DNA from: Bacteroidota bacterium
Lineage (GTDB): Bacteria > Bacteroidota > Ignavibacteria > UBA10030 > UBA6906
Assembly (NCBI GenBank): GCA_030835135.1
Contig: JAUQWO010000003.1
Coordinates: 1 to 64,000, forward strand
DNA: 64,000 nucleotides
Reading direction: 5' to 3'
A model generated the notes under the pieces. The model saw only the letters and a list, made by a program, of their open reading frames with translations. It made no database searches and was not told the origin of the DNA. The position numbers and the translations under genes were made by a program. Within the stretch, counting starts at the first letter, position 1. The number at the start of each line of letters is the position of its first letter. Shown piece by piece: positions 18,661 to 27,792 of this stretch.

Positions 18661-20745
18661 CTATTTCACGATCCCGCCACTGGCGATGTCGCCCGACGGG
18701 GTCACAAAGGCGAGTTTTCCGCTCGCATCCGACGCCGCGAGGAGCATCCCCTGCGACTCCTGCCCCATGAGCTTCGCCGGAGCGAGGTTGTACACCACGA
18801 TGATGGACTTCCCGACGAGAGCCTCCGGCGCGTAGTGCTGGGCGATCCCGGCAACGATCTGCCGCCGTTCGGGTCCGATCTCCACCTGGAGCTTCAGGAG
18901 CTTCTCGGACTTCGTCACGCGTTCCGCGGCCACGATCGTTGCCACCCGCAGATCCACCTTCTTGAAATCGTCGAAGGTGATGGTCGGCTTTGGCGGCTCT
19001 TGTGCCGGAACGGCAGGCGCAGCGGCCGGTTCTGCAGGTTGGTCCAACTTTCCAAGTTCAGCAGCGATCACTTCATCCTCGATCTTTGTGACAAGAATTC
19101 CCGGCGTACCAAGCACATGGCCATCGGGGATCATGGGTGTACCGGCAGTATCCCAGTTCTGCGACGTGACCGTGCCGGTCAGTTGCAGCATCCCCCAGAG
19201 TCGTTCCGACGTCGCCGGTGTGAACGGGCACATCACAACGGCCAGGGTGCGCGCAACCTGCGTGCACACATTGATGGTCGTGGCACACCGTGCCGGATCG
19301 CTCTTCGCGGTCTTCCAGGGTTCGCTGTCGTTGAAGTACTTGTTCGCCGCACGCGCGAGGTTCATCACCTCGGCAAGGCCATCGCGGAAATGATAGCCCT
19401 CCATGAGCGCACCCGCTGTCGCGGGCGTCCGCGCCGCGAGCTCCAGCATCTCGGTATCGCGGGCATCCAGCGTGCCGCGCGGAGGAACGGTGCCCTGGAA
19501 TGTCCGGACCGCGAATGCCAGCGTCCGGTTGATGAAATTCCCGAAGATGTCCGCCAGCTCGTTGTTGTTCTTCGCCTGGAACTCCTTCCAGGTGAAATCC
19601 GAATCCCGGTATTCGGGCAAGGTCATCGTCAGATAGTACCGGAGCGGATCAGCCGGAAAGCGATCGAGGAAATCATCCACGTTGATCCCCCAGCCCCGGC
19701 TCTTCGAGAACTTCTGTCCTTCATAATTGAAGAACTCATTCGCCGGCACATTGGCGGGCAACACATACTTCTCACCATGGGCATCATTCCAGGCCATGAG
19801 CATCGCCGGGAACACGATGCAATGGAAGACCACGTTGTCCTTGCCGATGAACGCGACATATTTCGTCTGCCCCGACAGCCAGTACTTCTTCCAGTCCTCC
19901 GGTGTCCCCTTCCCCGCCGCCCATTCACGCGTCGAGGTGATGTAGCCCAGCACGGCATCGAACCAGACATACACGACCTTCTGCTCGTACCCGGCGACCG
20001 GTACCCGCACGCCCCAGTCGAGGTCGCGGGTCACGGCACGGTCCTTCAGCCCATCCTTGAACCATCCGCGGCAGTAATTGAGAACGTTCTCCTTCCACTC
20101 CTCACGCGTGTTCCGGTCCTTGATGTACTCCTCCAACCGCGTCTGGAAATCCCCGAGGGGGAAGTACCAGTGGGTGGTCTCGCGCACTTCCGGCGTGCCA
20201 CCGGAGATCTTGCTCCGGGGTTCCTTCAGCTCGAGAGGATTCAGGTACGAGCCGCACTTCTCGCACTGGTCGCCTCGTGCATCGGGCGACCCGCACACCG
20301 GACACGTCCCTTCGACATACCGGTCGGGCAGAAATTTCTTCGCGACCGGATCATAGAACTGCTGTTCCTTCTTCTCCCGCAGGATCCCGCGGGCATGGAA
20401 GTCAGCGAAGAACTCCTGTGTGGTCTGATGGTGCAGAGGGATGGACGTGCGTGAATAGTTGTCAAAACTCATCCCGAACCGTTCGAAGGCCCTGCGATTC
20501 ATCGCGTGATAGCGGTCGACGACGGCCTGGGGGGAGACGTGCTCCTTGTCGGCGGTGATCGTGATCGCAACGCCGTGCTCATCCGATCCGCAGATGAACA
20601 GGACATCGCGTCCTTTCAGCCGCTGAAAGCGGACATAGAGGTCGGCGGGCAGGTACGCCCCGGCGAGATGCCCCAGGTGCAAAGGGTTATTCGCATACGG
20701 CAGCGCCGCGGTGACCAGGATACGGTCGTGGTTCATGGTGCTCAT
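18661..20745 (-). CDS. metG: Methionyl-tRNA synthetase with C-terminal tRNA-binding domain
   Basis: 694 aa; ILVTAALPYANNPLHLGHLAGAYLPADLYVRF, FICGSDEHG, CPVCGSPDARGDQCEKCG, KFSKSRGWGI, C-terminal FDDFKKVDLRVATIVAAERVTKSEKLLKLQVEIG. Confidence 0.96.
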   Translation of the reverse strand: MSTMNHDRILVTAALPYANNPLHLGHLAGAYLPADLYVRFQRLKGRDVLFICGSDEHGVAITITADKEHVSPQAVVDRYHAMNRRAFERFGMSFDNYSRTSIPLHHQTTQEFFADFHARGILREKKEQQFYDPVAKKFLPDRYVEGTCPVCGSPDARGDQCEKCGSYLNPLELKEPRSKISGGTPEVRETTHWYFPLGDFQTRLEEYIKDRNTREEWKENVLNYCRGWFKDGLKDRAVTRDLDWGVRVPVAGYEQKVVYVWFDAVLGYITSTREWAAGKGTPEDWKKYWLSGQTKYVAFIGKDNVVFHCIVFPAMLMAWNDAHGEKYVLPANVPANEFFNYEGQKFSKSRGWGINVDDFLDRFPADPLRYYLTMTLPEYRDSDFTWKEFQAKNNNELADIFGNFINRTLAFAVRTFQGTVPPRGTLDARDTEMLELAARTPATAGALMEGYHFRDGLAEVMNLARAANKYFNDSEPWKTAKSDPARCATTINVCTQVARTLAVVMCPFTPATSERLWGMLQLTGTVTSQNWDTAGTPMIPDGHVLGTPGILVTKIEDEVIAAELGKLDQPAEPAAAPAVPAQEPPKPTITFDDFKKVDLRVATIVAAERVTKSEKLLKLQVEIGPERRQIVAGIAQHYAPEALVGKSIIVVYNLAPAKLMGQESQGMLLAASDASGKLAFVTPSGDIASGGIVK

Positions 20746-20746
20746 T

Positions 20747-21880
20747 TCAGCGGATATTGGCTTTCATCTGTCCTGCGAGATCATACAGGATCAGTTTAAT
20801 GTAGACATTTCTTTCCACAAGCGAAATCGCCCGGTCGATCGCCGCGAGGATCGCGGGGATGTCGGCGGTGGGATAGCGCCCGATGAACCGCTCGAGCGGT
20901 TCACGCTGATCGATATTAATGATGTTTCCCTGCTTTCCCAGGACCAGTGCATCGCGGAACCAGAGGAGCAGGAGATGCAGGAAGCGCGTTACCCGCATCC
21001 GGTCCTTCTCGTCGGTCACCGTATCGATGATCCTGCCCACATCGGCGTGATGACTCACCACCGCACGGCGGACGAACTCGAGCACGTGCTCGCGCTCGGT
21101 CATGAGGTCATCGCCCGTCAGTTCACGCGCCCGGGAGTAGCTCCCACCGGAGAGCCGCGCGAGCAGCGCTGCATGATTCGTCTCCACCCCATCGCGCGCC
21201 ACGAGCGCATCCTGGATCTGCGTGTCGGGGAGAGGATCGAACCGCACCTGCTGGCAGCGCGACAGGATCGTCTGCAGCAACTCCTCGCGGTACGACGTGG
21301 TCAGGATGAACATGCAGTGCGGCGGAGGTTCTTCCAGGGTCTTCAACAGCGTATTCGCGGCCACATCGGCGAGCATGTCCGCGTTGGACAGGATGAAGAT
21401 CCTGCGCTTGTTCCCCGCGCTGGTCAGCGGTGCCTCGCGGCGGATCTCACGGATGCTGTTCACCTTGATGCCTGTCGCGCGCGGGATGCTGATCCGGTGG
21501 TACGGGTCCTGAGCCTTCGCCTGGAGTTCCGCCCGGACCGTCTTCATCTCTTCCTGAGTGAGACGGTCGAACGGACCGTCGCCGCCTTCCTCGTTCTTGC
21601 CGACGGGGAGGGCCGTGATCACATGGACATCCGGGTGCTGCAGTGTCGCCATCTTCACGCACGAGTCGCACGTCCCGCACGCCTCCACGCCGCCCGCATC
21701 GCACTGCAGGACGCGTGCAAATTCGATCGCCATTGCATCTTTGCCAACCCCTTCAGGCCCATGGAAGAGGTACGCATGCGGCAGGCGGCCGTTGTGTATA
21801 GCGCGTTGCAGGAGAAGCTTGACGCGGCGCTGGCCGAGCACGCGCTGCCACGGCAAGGTTGGCTGATGGTCAGAATGCAT
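20747..21880 (-). CDS. holB: DNA polymerase III delta-prime subunit (AAA+ clamp-loader ATPase)
   Basis: Start chosen at MHSDHQPTLPWQRVLGQRR in ORF 20747..22048; AYLFHGPEGVGKDAMAIEFA, CGTCDSCVKMATLQHPDVH, NTLLKTLEEPPPHCMFILTTS. Confidence 0.88.
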   Translation of the reverse strand: MHSDHQPTLPWQRVLGQRRVKLLLQRAIHNGRLPHAYLFHGPEGVGKDAMAIEFARVLQCDAGGVEACGTCDSCVKMATLQHPDVHVITALPVGKNEEGGDGPFDRLTQEEMKTVRAELQAKAQDPYHRISIPRATGIKVNSIREIRREAPLTSAGNKRRIFILSNADMLADVAANTLLKTLEEPPPHCMFILTTSYREELLQTILSRCQQVRFDPLPDTQIQDALVARDGVETNHAALLARLSGGSYSRARELTGDDLMTEREHVLEFVRRAVVSHHADVGRIIDTVTDEKDRMRVTRFLHLLLLWFRDALVLGKQGNIINIDQREPLERFIGRYPTADIPAILAAIDRAISLVERNVYIKLILYDLAGQMKANIR

Positions 21881-24011
21881 GGCCGATCCCGAAATGAAAA
21901 ACCCCTTCCTGGAACGTCTCCGCAACCAAGCGACGCTGGGTGATCCATTGTCTGCCCTGTGCAGCCGCGGGATCATAGACGCGGATACCCCAGTCCAGTC
22001 GGAACGGCCCGAACGGCGTCTCATAGCGGATACCGATGCCGGTGGCAATGGCCAGACTGTTGAAGCGGAAATCCTTGATCTCTCCCCACACGTTCCCTAC
22101 ATCCACGAATCCCACCGCCCATGTCTTGTCCAGCCATCCATCCCGGAGACTCTGGAGCACGTTCACGCGGGCCTCGAGGCTCGCTTCGATCACGACGTTC
22201 CCGCCCAGACCCGGCTCACCGCTGGCGATCAGGCTGCGCGACGCCCAGCCGCGGATACTGCTGCCGCCACCGCCGTAGAACCGGTGTGTCTGCGGGATCT
22301 GTGTCGTGTCATTCCTGTTGGCGCCGTACTTGTCCTCGATGCCGGCCTTCAGTTTGCTGGCCAGGATGAAGAAGCGGTGGTCGGACCGATCGGCGTACCA
22401 GCGGCCGACGACCACCGCACGGAGGAACTGCGTGTAGGGCAGCTGCGGGAACGCCCGTTTCAGCATCAGGGGCAAGAGGCCGGCCTCTTCGACCGTCAGG
22501 GCATGGACGAACCCGGACGAGGGGGAGAACAGGTCGTTCGTCATGTCGCGCTGGATGGTGAACGAAAGGATCGAGTTGAACTGCTGCGCCTGGAGTGCTT
22601 TGACCTGTGCGGCGATCACCGGATCGTCCTTCACCGCATCAGCGAACGTCTGGTTCGTCTTCAGTTCCACCGCCTCCAGCGTCCACTCCAGGTTGCCCGA
22701 GGTGAACTCCGCGAGTTGACTGGTGAAGCCGAACTTGTTCCGCACGATCGTCTGCAGGTACGGCTTCTGCTTGTCCAGAATGTACGACAGCGACCAGGTC
22801 CCCTTCGTCTTGTTGTTGAAGACAAAGGGCTGGAGCAACTCGAAGGTCACATCGAGGTTCGAGACGGCATCCTTGTCCACCGCAAAATAGTCGGGGAACT
22901 TCCCGAGCGTTTGCGACTGAAAGCGGACGCGCGCATTGAAGATGCGTGCGCCGCCAAGGAAGTTGCGGCTCGTGTAGCCGAGACCGGCACCGAGGTTGAA
23001 AGCGCCGTCCTGGTCGCTCATCAGCAGTTCGGGAGCGAGCTCATGTTTGTCCCGCGGCCGGATCGTGACTCTGCTCGGCACATAGATCGATGAGTCCGTC
23101 AGCGGCGGAATGAACGTCTCGATGGAACGGAGGTCGAACACGCCCATGCGGTTCAGGTTGCGTTCGCTGCTCAATCGGCGCGACTGGCTGAAGAACTCGC
23201 CCGGTGTGTAATCGAGCTGGCGCCGGATGATATCGTCGGTGATGTCCTCGCGCACGGCTTCCCCGCGCAGGGTGTCCACCTCCTGCCGGATCGTGATATC
23301 ACCGAACAGATACCGGTGCCCGGGGTCGAACACCAGCTTCACAAAGTAGTTCTTCGAACTGGTATAACGGCGTGCATACGAGCTGTCCTGCCGGAACCGG
23401 GCATTGGCGAATCCGTTGTCGGCGAAGACGCGCAGCACACGCCGGACCTCCTCTTCCAGGAGGATGCTCGAGTACGGTTCACCGGGGTAGATCCTGGGAG
23501 AGCTGGCAAGGTCCTCTTTCACGGTCGGTGGCTGGTCCACGATCCCCTGGTATTTCACCTGTTCGATCAGGGACCGGTGGCCCTCGGTGATCCTGACGAC
23601 GAGGTCCACGGTGCCCTCGTCCACATTCACGCGGTGCAGCGTGTCGATGCGCACAAGGGAGAACCCGCGGTTCTCATAGAATCGTTTCAGCCGTTCGCGA
23701 TCGGCGCCGAACCCGACAGCGTTGAAATACTCGTTCTTCCTGCCGAGGCGTTCGCTGATGGAGGAATAGAGGAATTTATTGAACCAGCCCGGGGTTTCGC
23801 GGGTGGTCATCTGGGCGCGGAGTTCTCCGGTGGAGAACGACTCATTTCCTTCGAGGGAGATCGACGTGATCTCGAGCTGGCGGCTCCCGACCTGCGGGGC
23901 GGTAGCCGGCGCGGCGGTGCCCGTGGCGCAGGCGCAGACGAGCAGGGTGGCGAGGCAGGCGCGCCACCGTGCTCGGAGGATACCATCGTTGCGGGTCGGT
24001 GGGTGTATCAC
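21870..24011 (-). CDS. bamA: BamA/Omp85-family outer-membrane assembly protein
   Basis: 713 aa; POTRA-like N-terminal repeats and C-terminal barrel (RFYGGGGSSIRGWASRSL…GLGGNVVIEASLEARVNV…GIGIRYETPFGPFRLDWGIRVYD). Confidence 0.85.
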   Translation of the reverse strand: MIHPPTRNDGILRARWRACLATLLVCACATGTAAPATAPQVGSRQLEITSISLEGNESFSTGELRAQMTTRETPGWFNKFLYSSISERLGRKNEYFNAVGFGADRERLKRFYENRGFSLVRIDTLHRVNVDEGTVDLVVRITEGHRSLIEQVKYQGIVDQPPTVKEDLASSPRIYPGEPYSSILLEEEVRRVLRVFADNGFANARFRQDSSYARRYTSSKNYFVKLVFDPGHRYLFGDITIRQEVDTLRGEAVREDITDDIIRRQLDYTPGEFFSQSRRLSSERNLNRMGVFDLRSIETFIPPLTDSSIYVPSRVTIRPRDKHELAPELLMSDQDGAFNLGAGLGYTSRNFLGGARIFNARVRFQSQTLGKFPDYFAVDKDAVSNLDVTFELLQPFVFNNKTKGTWSLSYILDKQKPYLQTIVRNKFGFTSQLAEFTSGNLEWTLEAVELKTNQTFADAVKDDPVIAAQVKALQAQQFNSILSFTIQRDMTNDLFSPSSGFVHALTVEEAGLLPLMLKRAFPQLPYTQFLRAVVVGRWYADRSDHRFFILASKLKAGIEDKYGANRNDTTQIPQTHRFYGGGGSSIRGWASRSLIASGEPGLGGNVVIEASLEARVNVLQSLRDGWLDKTWAVGFVDVGNVWGEIKDFRFNSLAIATGIGIRYETPFGPFRLDWGIRVYDPAAAQGRQWITQRRLVAETFQEGVFHFGIGHAF

Positions 24012-24047
24012 ACTCGTGGTCGCCGGGAGTTCATCGCCAGTTCACAT

Positions 24048-24072
24048 AAAAAAACCCAGCCGGTGGCTGGGT
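24048..24072 (-). terminator. Rho-independent terminator
   Basis: Minus strand reads ACCCAGCCACCGGCTGGGT followed by a T tract; lies downstream of the DUF2795/M23 genes. Confidence 0.85.
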
Positions 24073-24120
24073 GTGCAAAGTAACGAATTTCGAGCAGAGA
24101 ATCAACGCGCCACCGGCATG

Positions 24121-24345
24121 TCAGTACTCACCTTCATCCTCGTAGAAGAAATCCTCCCCGGTCGGATAGTCGGGCCAGATATCCTCCATGCTGTCGTACG
24201 GCTCCTCGCCATCCTCCAACTCCTGCAGATTCTCCACCACCTCGACCGGTGCCCCGGTGCGCATCGCATAGTCGATGAGTTCATCCTTCGTTGCGGGCCA
24301 CGGCGCATCGTCGAGATACGATGCAAGTTCCATTGTCCAGATCAC
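24121..24345 (-). CDS. DUF2795-domain small acidic protein
   Basis: 74 aa; MELASYLDDAPWPATKDELIDYAMRTGAPVEVVENLQELEDGEEPYDSMEDIWPDYP. Confidence 0.75.
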   Translation of the reverse strand: MIWTMELASYLDDAPWPATKDELIDYAMRTGAPVEVVENLQELEDGEEPYDSMEDIWPDYPTGEDFFYEDEGEY

Positions 24346-24363
24346 AGCTTCACCTCGTGTGTG

Positions 24364-25338
24364 CTACTGCTGCGCGTTGTCCTTGCCGGACTGTGCAAGC
24401 ATGGCCCGGTACCGCGCAGCATCGATGTCGTCAAAGAAGAAATCCACGGGGTTCTGGCTCACGCCGCTACGGCGGATCTCGTAGTGCAGATGGGGGCCGC
24501 TCACCAGGCCCGTGCGACCGCACCGCCCGATCAGGTCACCCCGCTTCACCTGTTGCCCGGGAGAGACATGGACCTGGGAAAGGTGCGCATAGAGACTGGC
24601 GTAGCCGTAACCGTGTGAAATTTCCACGAGCACCCCGAGACCTCCCTGCGTGCGTCCAGCCGTTCGGATCACGCCATCGCCGGAAGCGTACACGGGTGTG
24701 CCCACGTCGTTGATAATGTCGAGACCATAATGCATACGATAGACATGCAGCACGGGATGCAGGCGCATGCCGAATCCGCCCACGTTGTACCCGCCGGCCA
24801 TCGGTTTGATGGCGGGCAGATGCGAGAAGAAGGATTTGTTCTGCTCCATCCTCGACTGGATGTCCGCGTAGCTTTGCTGCTGCAACTTCACTTCCCTGCT
24901 GAGCCGGTCGATGAGCGACCGGGACTCCGACAGTATCACACTTGCTTCACCCGTCAGGAATGGGTTCGTCACCGCGGGAGCGGCGCCACCAACTGCAGCC
25001 GACCGCGTATCATCGTCGATGCGGCGCATGTCCGCCATCAGACGCAACTCGTTTCCCCTCTCCGACAGATCCTCCAGCGTCTGCTGCACGAGTTGGAGCT
25101 TCTTGCCAAGATCCCTGATGTGTTCCTTCAGGAGCCGGTTTTCGGTTGAGAGCGATGAGATCTGGCCATAGCCGATCCCGAGAACGTCGCCCGCAAGCAT
25201 ATTCCCCACGAACACCAGACCGAGGAGCAGCAGCCCGAACACCAGCCCGGATCCGAGGACCTTGCTCTTGAAGAAGCGGATCTCGCGCAGATCGAGAGAC
25301 GTGCCGGAGAAAACAAAGAACCTCATATTTCGGAACAT
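24364..25338 (-). CDS. M23 family metallopeptidase (membrane-anchored)
   Basis: 324 aa; N-terminal TM, coiled coil, GGFGMRLHPVLHVYRMHYGLDI … SHGYGYASLYAHLSQVHVSPGQQVKRGDLIGRCGRTGLVSGPHLHYEIR. Confidence 0.93.
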   Translation of the reverse strand: MFRNMRFFVFSGTSLDLREIRFFKSKVLGSGLVFGLLLLGLVFVGNMLAGDVLGIGYGQISSLSTENRLLKEHIRDLGKKLQLVQQTLEDLSERGNELRLMADMRRIDDDTRSAAVGGAAPAVTNPFLTGEASVILSESRSLIDRLSREVKLQQQSYADIQSRMEQNKSFFSHLPAIKPMAGGYNVGGFGMRLHPVLHVYRMHYGLDIINDVGTPVYASGDGVIRTAGRTQGGLGVLVEISHGYGYASLYAHLSQVHVSPGQQVKRGDLIGRCGRTGLVSGPHLHYEIRRSGVSQNPVDFFFDDIDAARYRAMLAQSGKDNAQQ

Positions 25339-25476
25339 CGGTACCTCCTTTGTTCTTCCGCAGTGACCCGCTGAGGGGATTGCAAACGATGTGCCACGTC
25401 ACACCACCGGGGTCACCCTCAACCAACGCCTGCTACCCAACGCCCGCAAGAGGAGGGTTTCTGCAAATGCAGCGGA

Positions 25477-25505
25477 AAAATAAAGAATTTCCTGAGTGAT
25501 GTCAA
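25477..25505 (-). promoter_or_regulatory. Putative sigma70-like promoter (TTGACA-N17-TATTTT)
   Basis: Minus-strand hexamers at 25500-25505 and 25477-25482, upstream of the M23 gene. Confidence 0.55.
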
Positions 25506-25521
25506 GCGAAAACTTGCGTTT

Positions 25522-26529
25522 TCACTCGAAATCGTGCTCAAAATAGTCGATTGCCCGGCTGCCTTTGGCCTTCTGTCCGATCATGCTCTCCAGCCGCTTC
25601 GCAAAAACCTTCGCTGCATCGTACCCATAGTGCTTCAACAGGTAGTTCAGAGAGATCACCTCCGTGATGACCGTTACATTCTTACCGGGGAAGATTGGCA
25701 ATTTTACAAGCGGAATGTCCACATCCAGCATCGTCAGTGTCAGGTCGTCCAGTCCGGTCCGTGTATAGTCCTGGTCAGGTCTCCATTCCTCCAATTCGAT
25801 GACAATTTCGACCCTTTTGTGGTACCTGATCGCCCGGATACCGAACATGCTGCGCACATCGATCAGGCCGAGTCCGCGGACCTCCATGAAGTGCTTCACG
25901 AGGTCCGTCCCCGCACCAATGAGGATCCCCTCCCCCTTCCGGGTGATCATCACAACGTCATCCGCCACCAGCCGATGGCCCCGCTCCACCAGATCCAGGG
26001 CGATCTCGCTCTTGCCAATGCCCGACCTGCCGGTGAGAAGTACGCCCACACCATACACATCGCACAGCGACCCGTGCATCACCATCTGCGGCGCGAACTG
26101 ATCGTCAAGGAAATCCGCCAGCAGGTAGGCGATCTTCGTCGTGCTGGATGTCGTACCGAAGACGGGGATCCCCTTGGCCGCCGCGGCCTCGAGAAGCCCG
26201 TCTTCGATCGTGTTCCCGTTGGTCAGGATGATGCACGGGATGCTGAATTCGAGCAGGGTCGTGAATGCCAGGTGCCGCGCCAGCGGCTCCAGCGATTTCA
26301 GGTACCGGATCTCGGTGTTCCCCATGATCTGGACGCGATCAAAGGTGAACAGTTCGACGTACCCGGCCAGCGCGAGCCCGGGGCGGTGCAGGTTCTTGTC
26401 CTTGATCTCGTTCACAAAGCCGTTCTCTCCGTTCAACTGCTGGAGCTTGAACTTCTCGCGCGTGGTCTCGTACATGAACCCGACCGTGATGCTGCGCTTC
26501 CGCGTTTCCCCACCCGCATCGACCTTCAT
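25522..26529 (-). CDS. hprK: HPr(Ser) kinase/phosphorylase
   Basis: 335 aa; GVGVLLTGRSGIGKSEIALDLVERGHRLVADDVVMI (P-loop), EVRGLGLIDVRSMFGIRAIR. Confidence 0.95.
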   Translation of the reverse strand: MKVDAGGETRKRSITVGFMYETTREKFKLQQLNGENGFVNEIKDKNLHRPGLALAGYVELFTFDRVQIMGNTEIRYLKSLEPLARHLAFTTLLEFSIPCIILTNGNTIEDGLLEAAAAKGIPVFGTTSSTTKIAYLLADFLDDQFAPQMVMHGSLCDVYGVGVLLTGRSGIGKSEIALDLVERGHRLVADDVVMITRKGEGILIGAGTDLVKHFMEVRGLGLIDVRSMFGIRAIRYHKRVEIVIELEEWRPDQDYTRTGLDDLTLTMLDVDIPLVKLPIFPGKNVTVITEVISLNYLLKHYGYDAAKVFAKRLESMIGQKAKGSRAIDYFEHDFE

Positions 26530-26861
26530 GCTTCTTTTTCCTTGATCAAACGTACTTTGGTCTTGTCTTTCGCCCGCAACTTGGACTTGTACTTGTCCAG
26601 CTGCAGCGTCAATTTCTCCGACGCCTTGTCGATCGATTTGCGATAGTCGTCCGATTTCACCTTGGCCGTCAGCACCCCTCCATGGACGTGCAGGTTGATC
26701 TCGGCCTCCTTCACGCTGTTGGTCGCGCGCTCGTAACTCAGAATGACGTTCGCCGCAACGATGCCATCGAAGAACTTCCCAAGCTTCTTCACGGTGTCCA
26801 GCGCATGCTCCTTGATGTCCGGATGGGGCCGGAAATGCCGCGCAGTGAAGGTGATGTTCAT
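26526..26861 (-). CDS. hpf: Ribosome hibernation-promoting factor (HPF/YfiA family)
   Basis: 111 aa; MNITFTARHFRPHPDIKEHALDTVKKLGKFFDGIVAANVILSYERATNSVKEAEINLHVHGGVLTAKVKSDDYRKSIDKASEKLTLQLDKYKSK. Confidence 0.88.
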   Translation of the reverse strand: MNITFTARHFRPHPDIKEHALDTVKKLGKFFDGIVAANVILSYERATNSVKEAEINLHVHGGVLTAKVKSDDYRKSIDKASEKLTLQLDKYKSKLRAKDKTKVRLIKEKEA

Positions 26862-26894
26862 GGTGAATCTCCTTTCAGTAACGTTGAACGAGTA

Positions 26895-27713
26895 TCACGT
26901 TCCTTTAGGGTGCGCCTGGGTGTAGACTTTCTTCAACCGATCGATACCAACGTGGGTATAGATCTGCGTCGTCGAAAGACTCGCGTGGCCGAGGAGCTCC
27001 CGCACCGCCTGGAGGTCCGCTCCCCGGTTCACAAGGTGTGTCGCGAATGTATGCCGCAGCACGTGCGGACTGGTCTTCTGGAGTTCCGACACGCTGCGAA
27101 TGTACCGGTTGACGATGATGTTGACGCCCTTCGGACTCAACGCCTTCCCCCGGTCCGACAGGAACAAGGTCCCCGGGTCCGGACGGTTCCCCAGCATCTC
27201 CTGCCGCACGGCGATCCAGGCCCGGACGGCCTCTCCCGCCCGCACCCCGAAGGGCACGATCCGTTGCTTGCTCCCCTTCCCCGTCACCTTGAGCACACGC
27301 TCACGCATGCGGATGTCGGCAGGGCGCAGCGACAACAGTTCGCTCAGACGCAGGCCGGTACTGTAGAACACTTCGAGGATCGCTGCATCGCGCACGCCGC
27401 GCGGCGTGGACCTGTCGGGAAGATCGAGAACGGTGACGATCGTCCGCTCGTCGAGGAATGTCGGAAGACGGCGCGCTCTGCGGGGGGTGGACACGAGGAG
27501 TGTGGGATTGGTATCGCGGAGCCCGCGACGGCGGAGGAACCGGAAGAGGGAACGCACACAGGCGAGCTTCCGCGCAGCGGTGGATTTCTCCAGACCCCGG
27601 TCCACCAGCACGCCCAGGAACCGGCGGATGAGGATGTGATCCGCATCCTCGATGGTCCGCCCTGCCGCTCCAAGGAACTCCTCAAACTGCGCGAGGTCTT
27701 CCGTATACGCCAC
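26895..27713 (-). CDS. Tyrosine recombinase XerC/XerD-like (start codon uncertain)
   Basis: 272 aa; STGLRLSELLSLRPADI, HVLRHTFATHLVNRGADLQAVRELLGHASLSTTQIYTHV. Xer-like N-terminal residues (EYIAAFLKYLAAERRFSPHTI) are encoded upstream in frame without an ATG/GTG/TTG. Confidence 0.92.
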   Translation of the reverse strand: MAYTEDLAQFEEFLGAAGRTIEDADHILIRRFLGVLVDRGLEKSTAARKLACVRSLFRFLRRRGLRDTNPTLLVSTPRRARRLPTFLDERTIVTVLDLPDRSTPRGVRDAAILEVFYSTGLRLSELLSLRPADIRMRERVLKVTGKGSKQRIVPFGVRAGEAVRAWIAVRQEMLGNRPDPGTLFLSDRGKALSPKGVNIIVNRYIRSVSELQKTSPHVLRHTFATHLVNRGADLQAVRELLGHASLSTTQIYTHVGIDRLKKVYTQAHPKGT

Positions 27714-27792
27714 GATGGTGTGGGGCGAGAACCGCCGTTCCGCCGCCAGATACTTCAGGAATGCCGCGATGTACTCGGTATTCTGCGTATGC

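Noticed and set aside
25504-25525. AGCGAAAAC/GTTTTCACT hairpin at the hprK stop as an intrinsic terminator
   Set aside because: Weak AT-rich stem with a mismatch and no T tract directly after it; the overlapping TTGACA promoter explains the composition better.
26895-27713. Integron/mobile-element integrase
   Set aside because: Located in a housekeeping string beside topA and hpf with XerC/D-type motifs; no att-like repeats or cargo seen.
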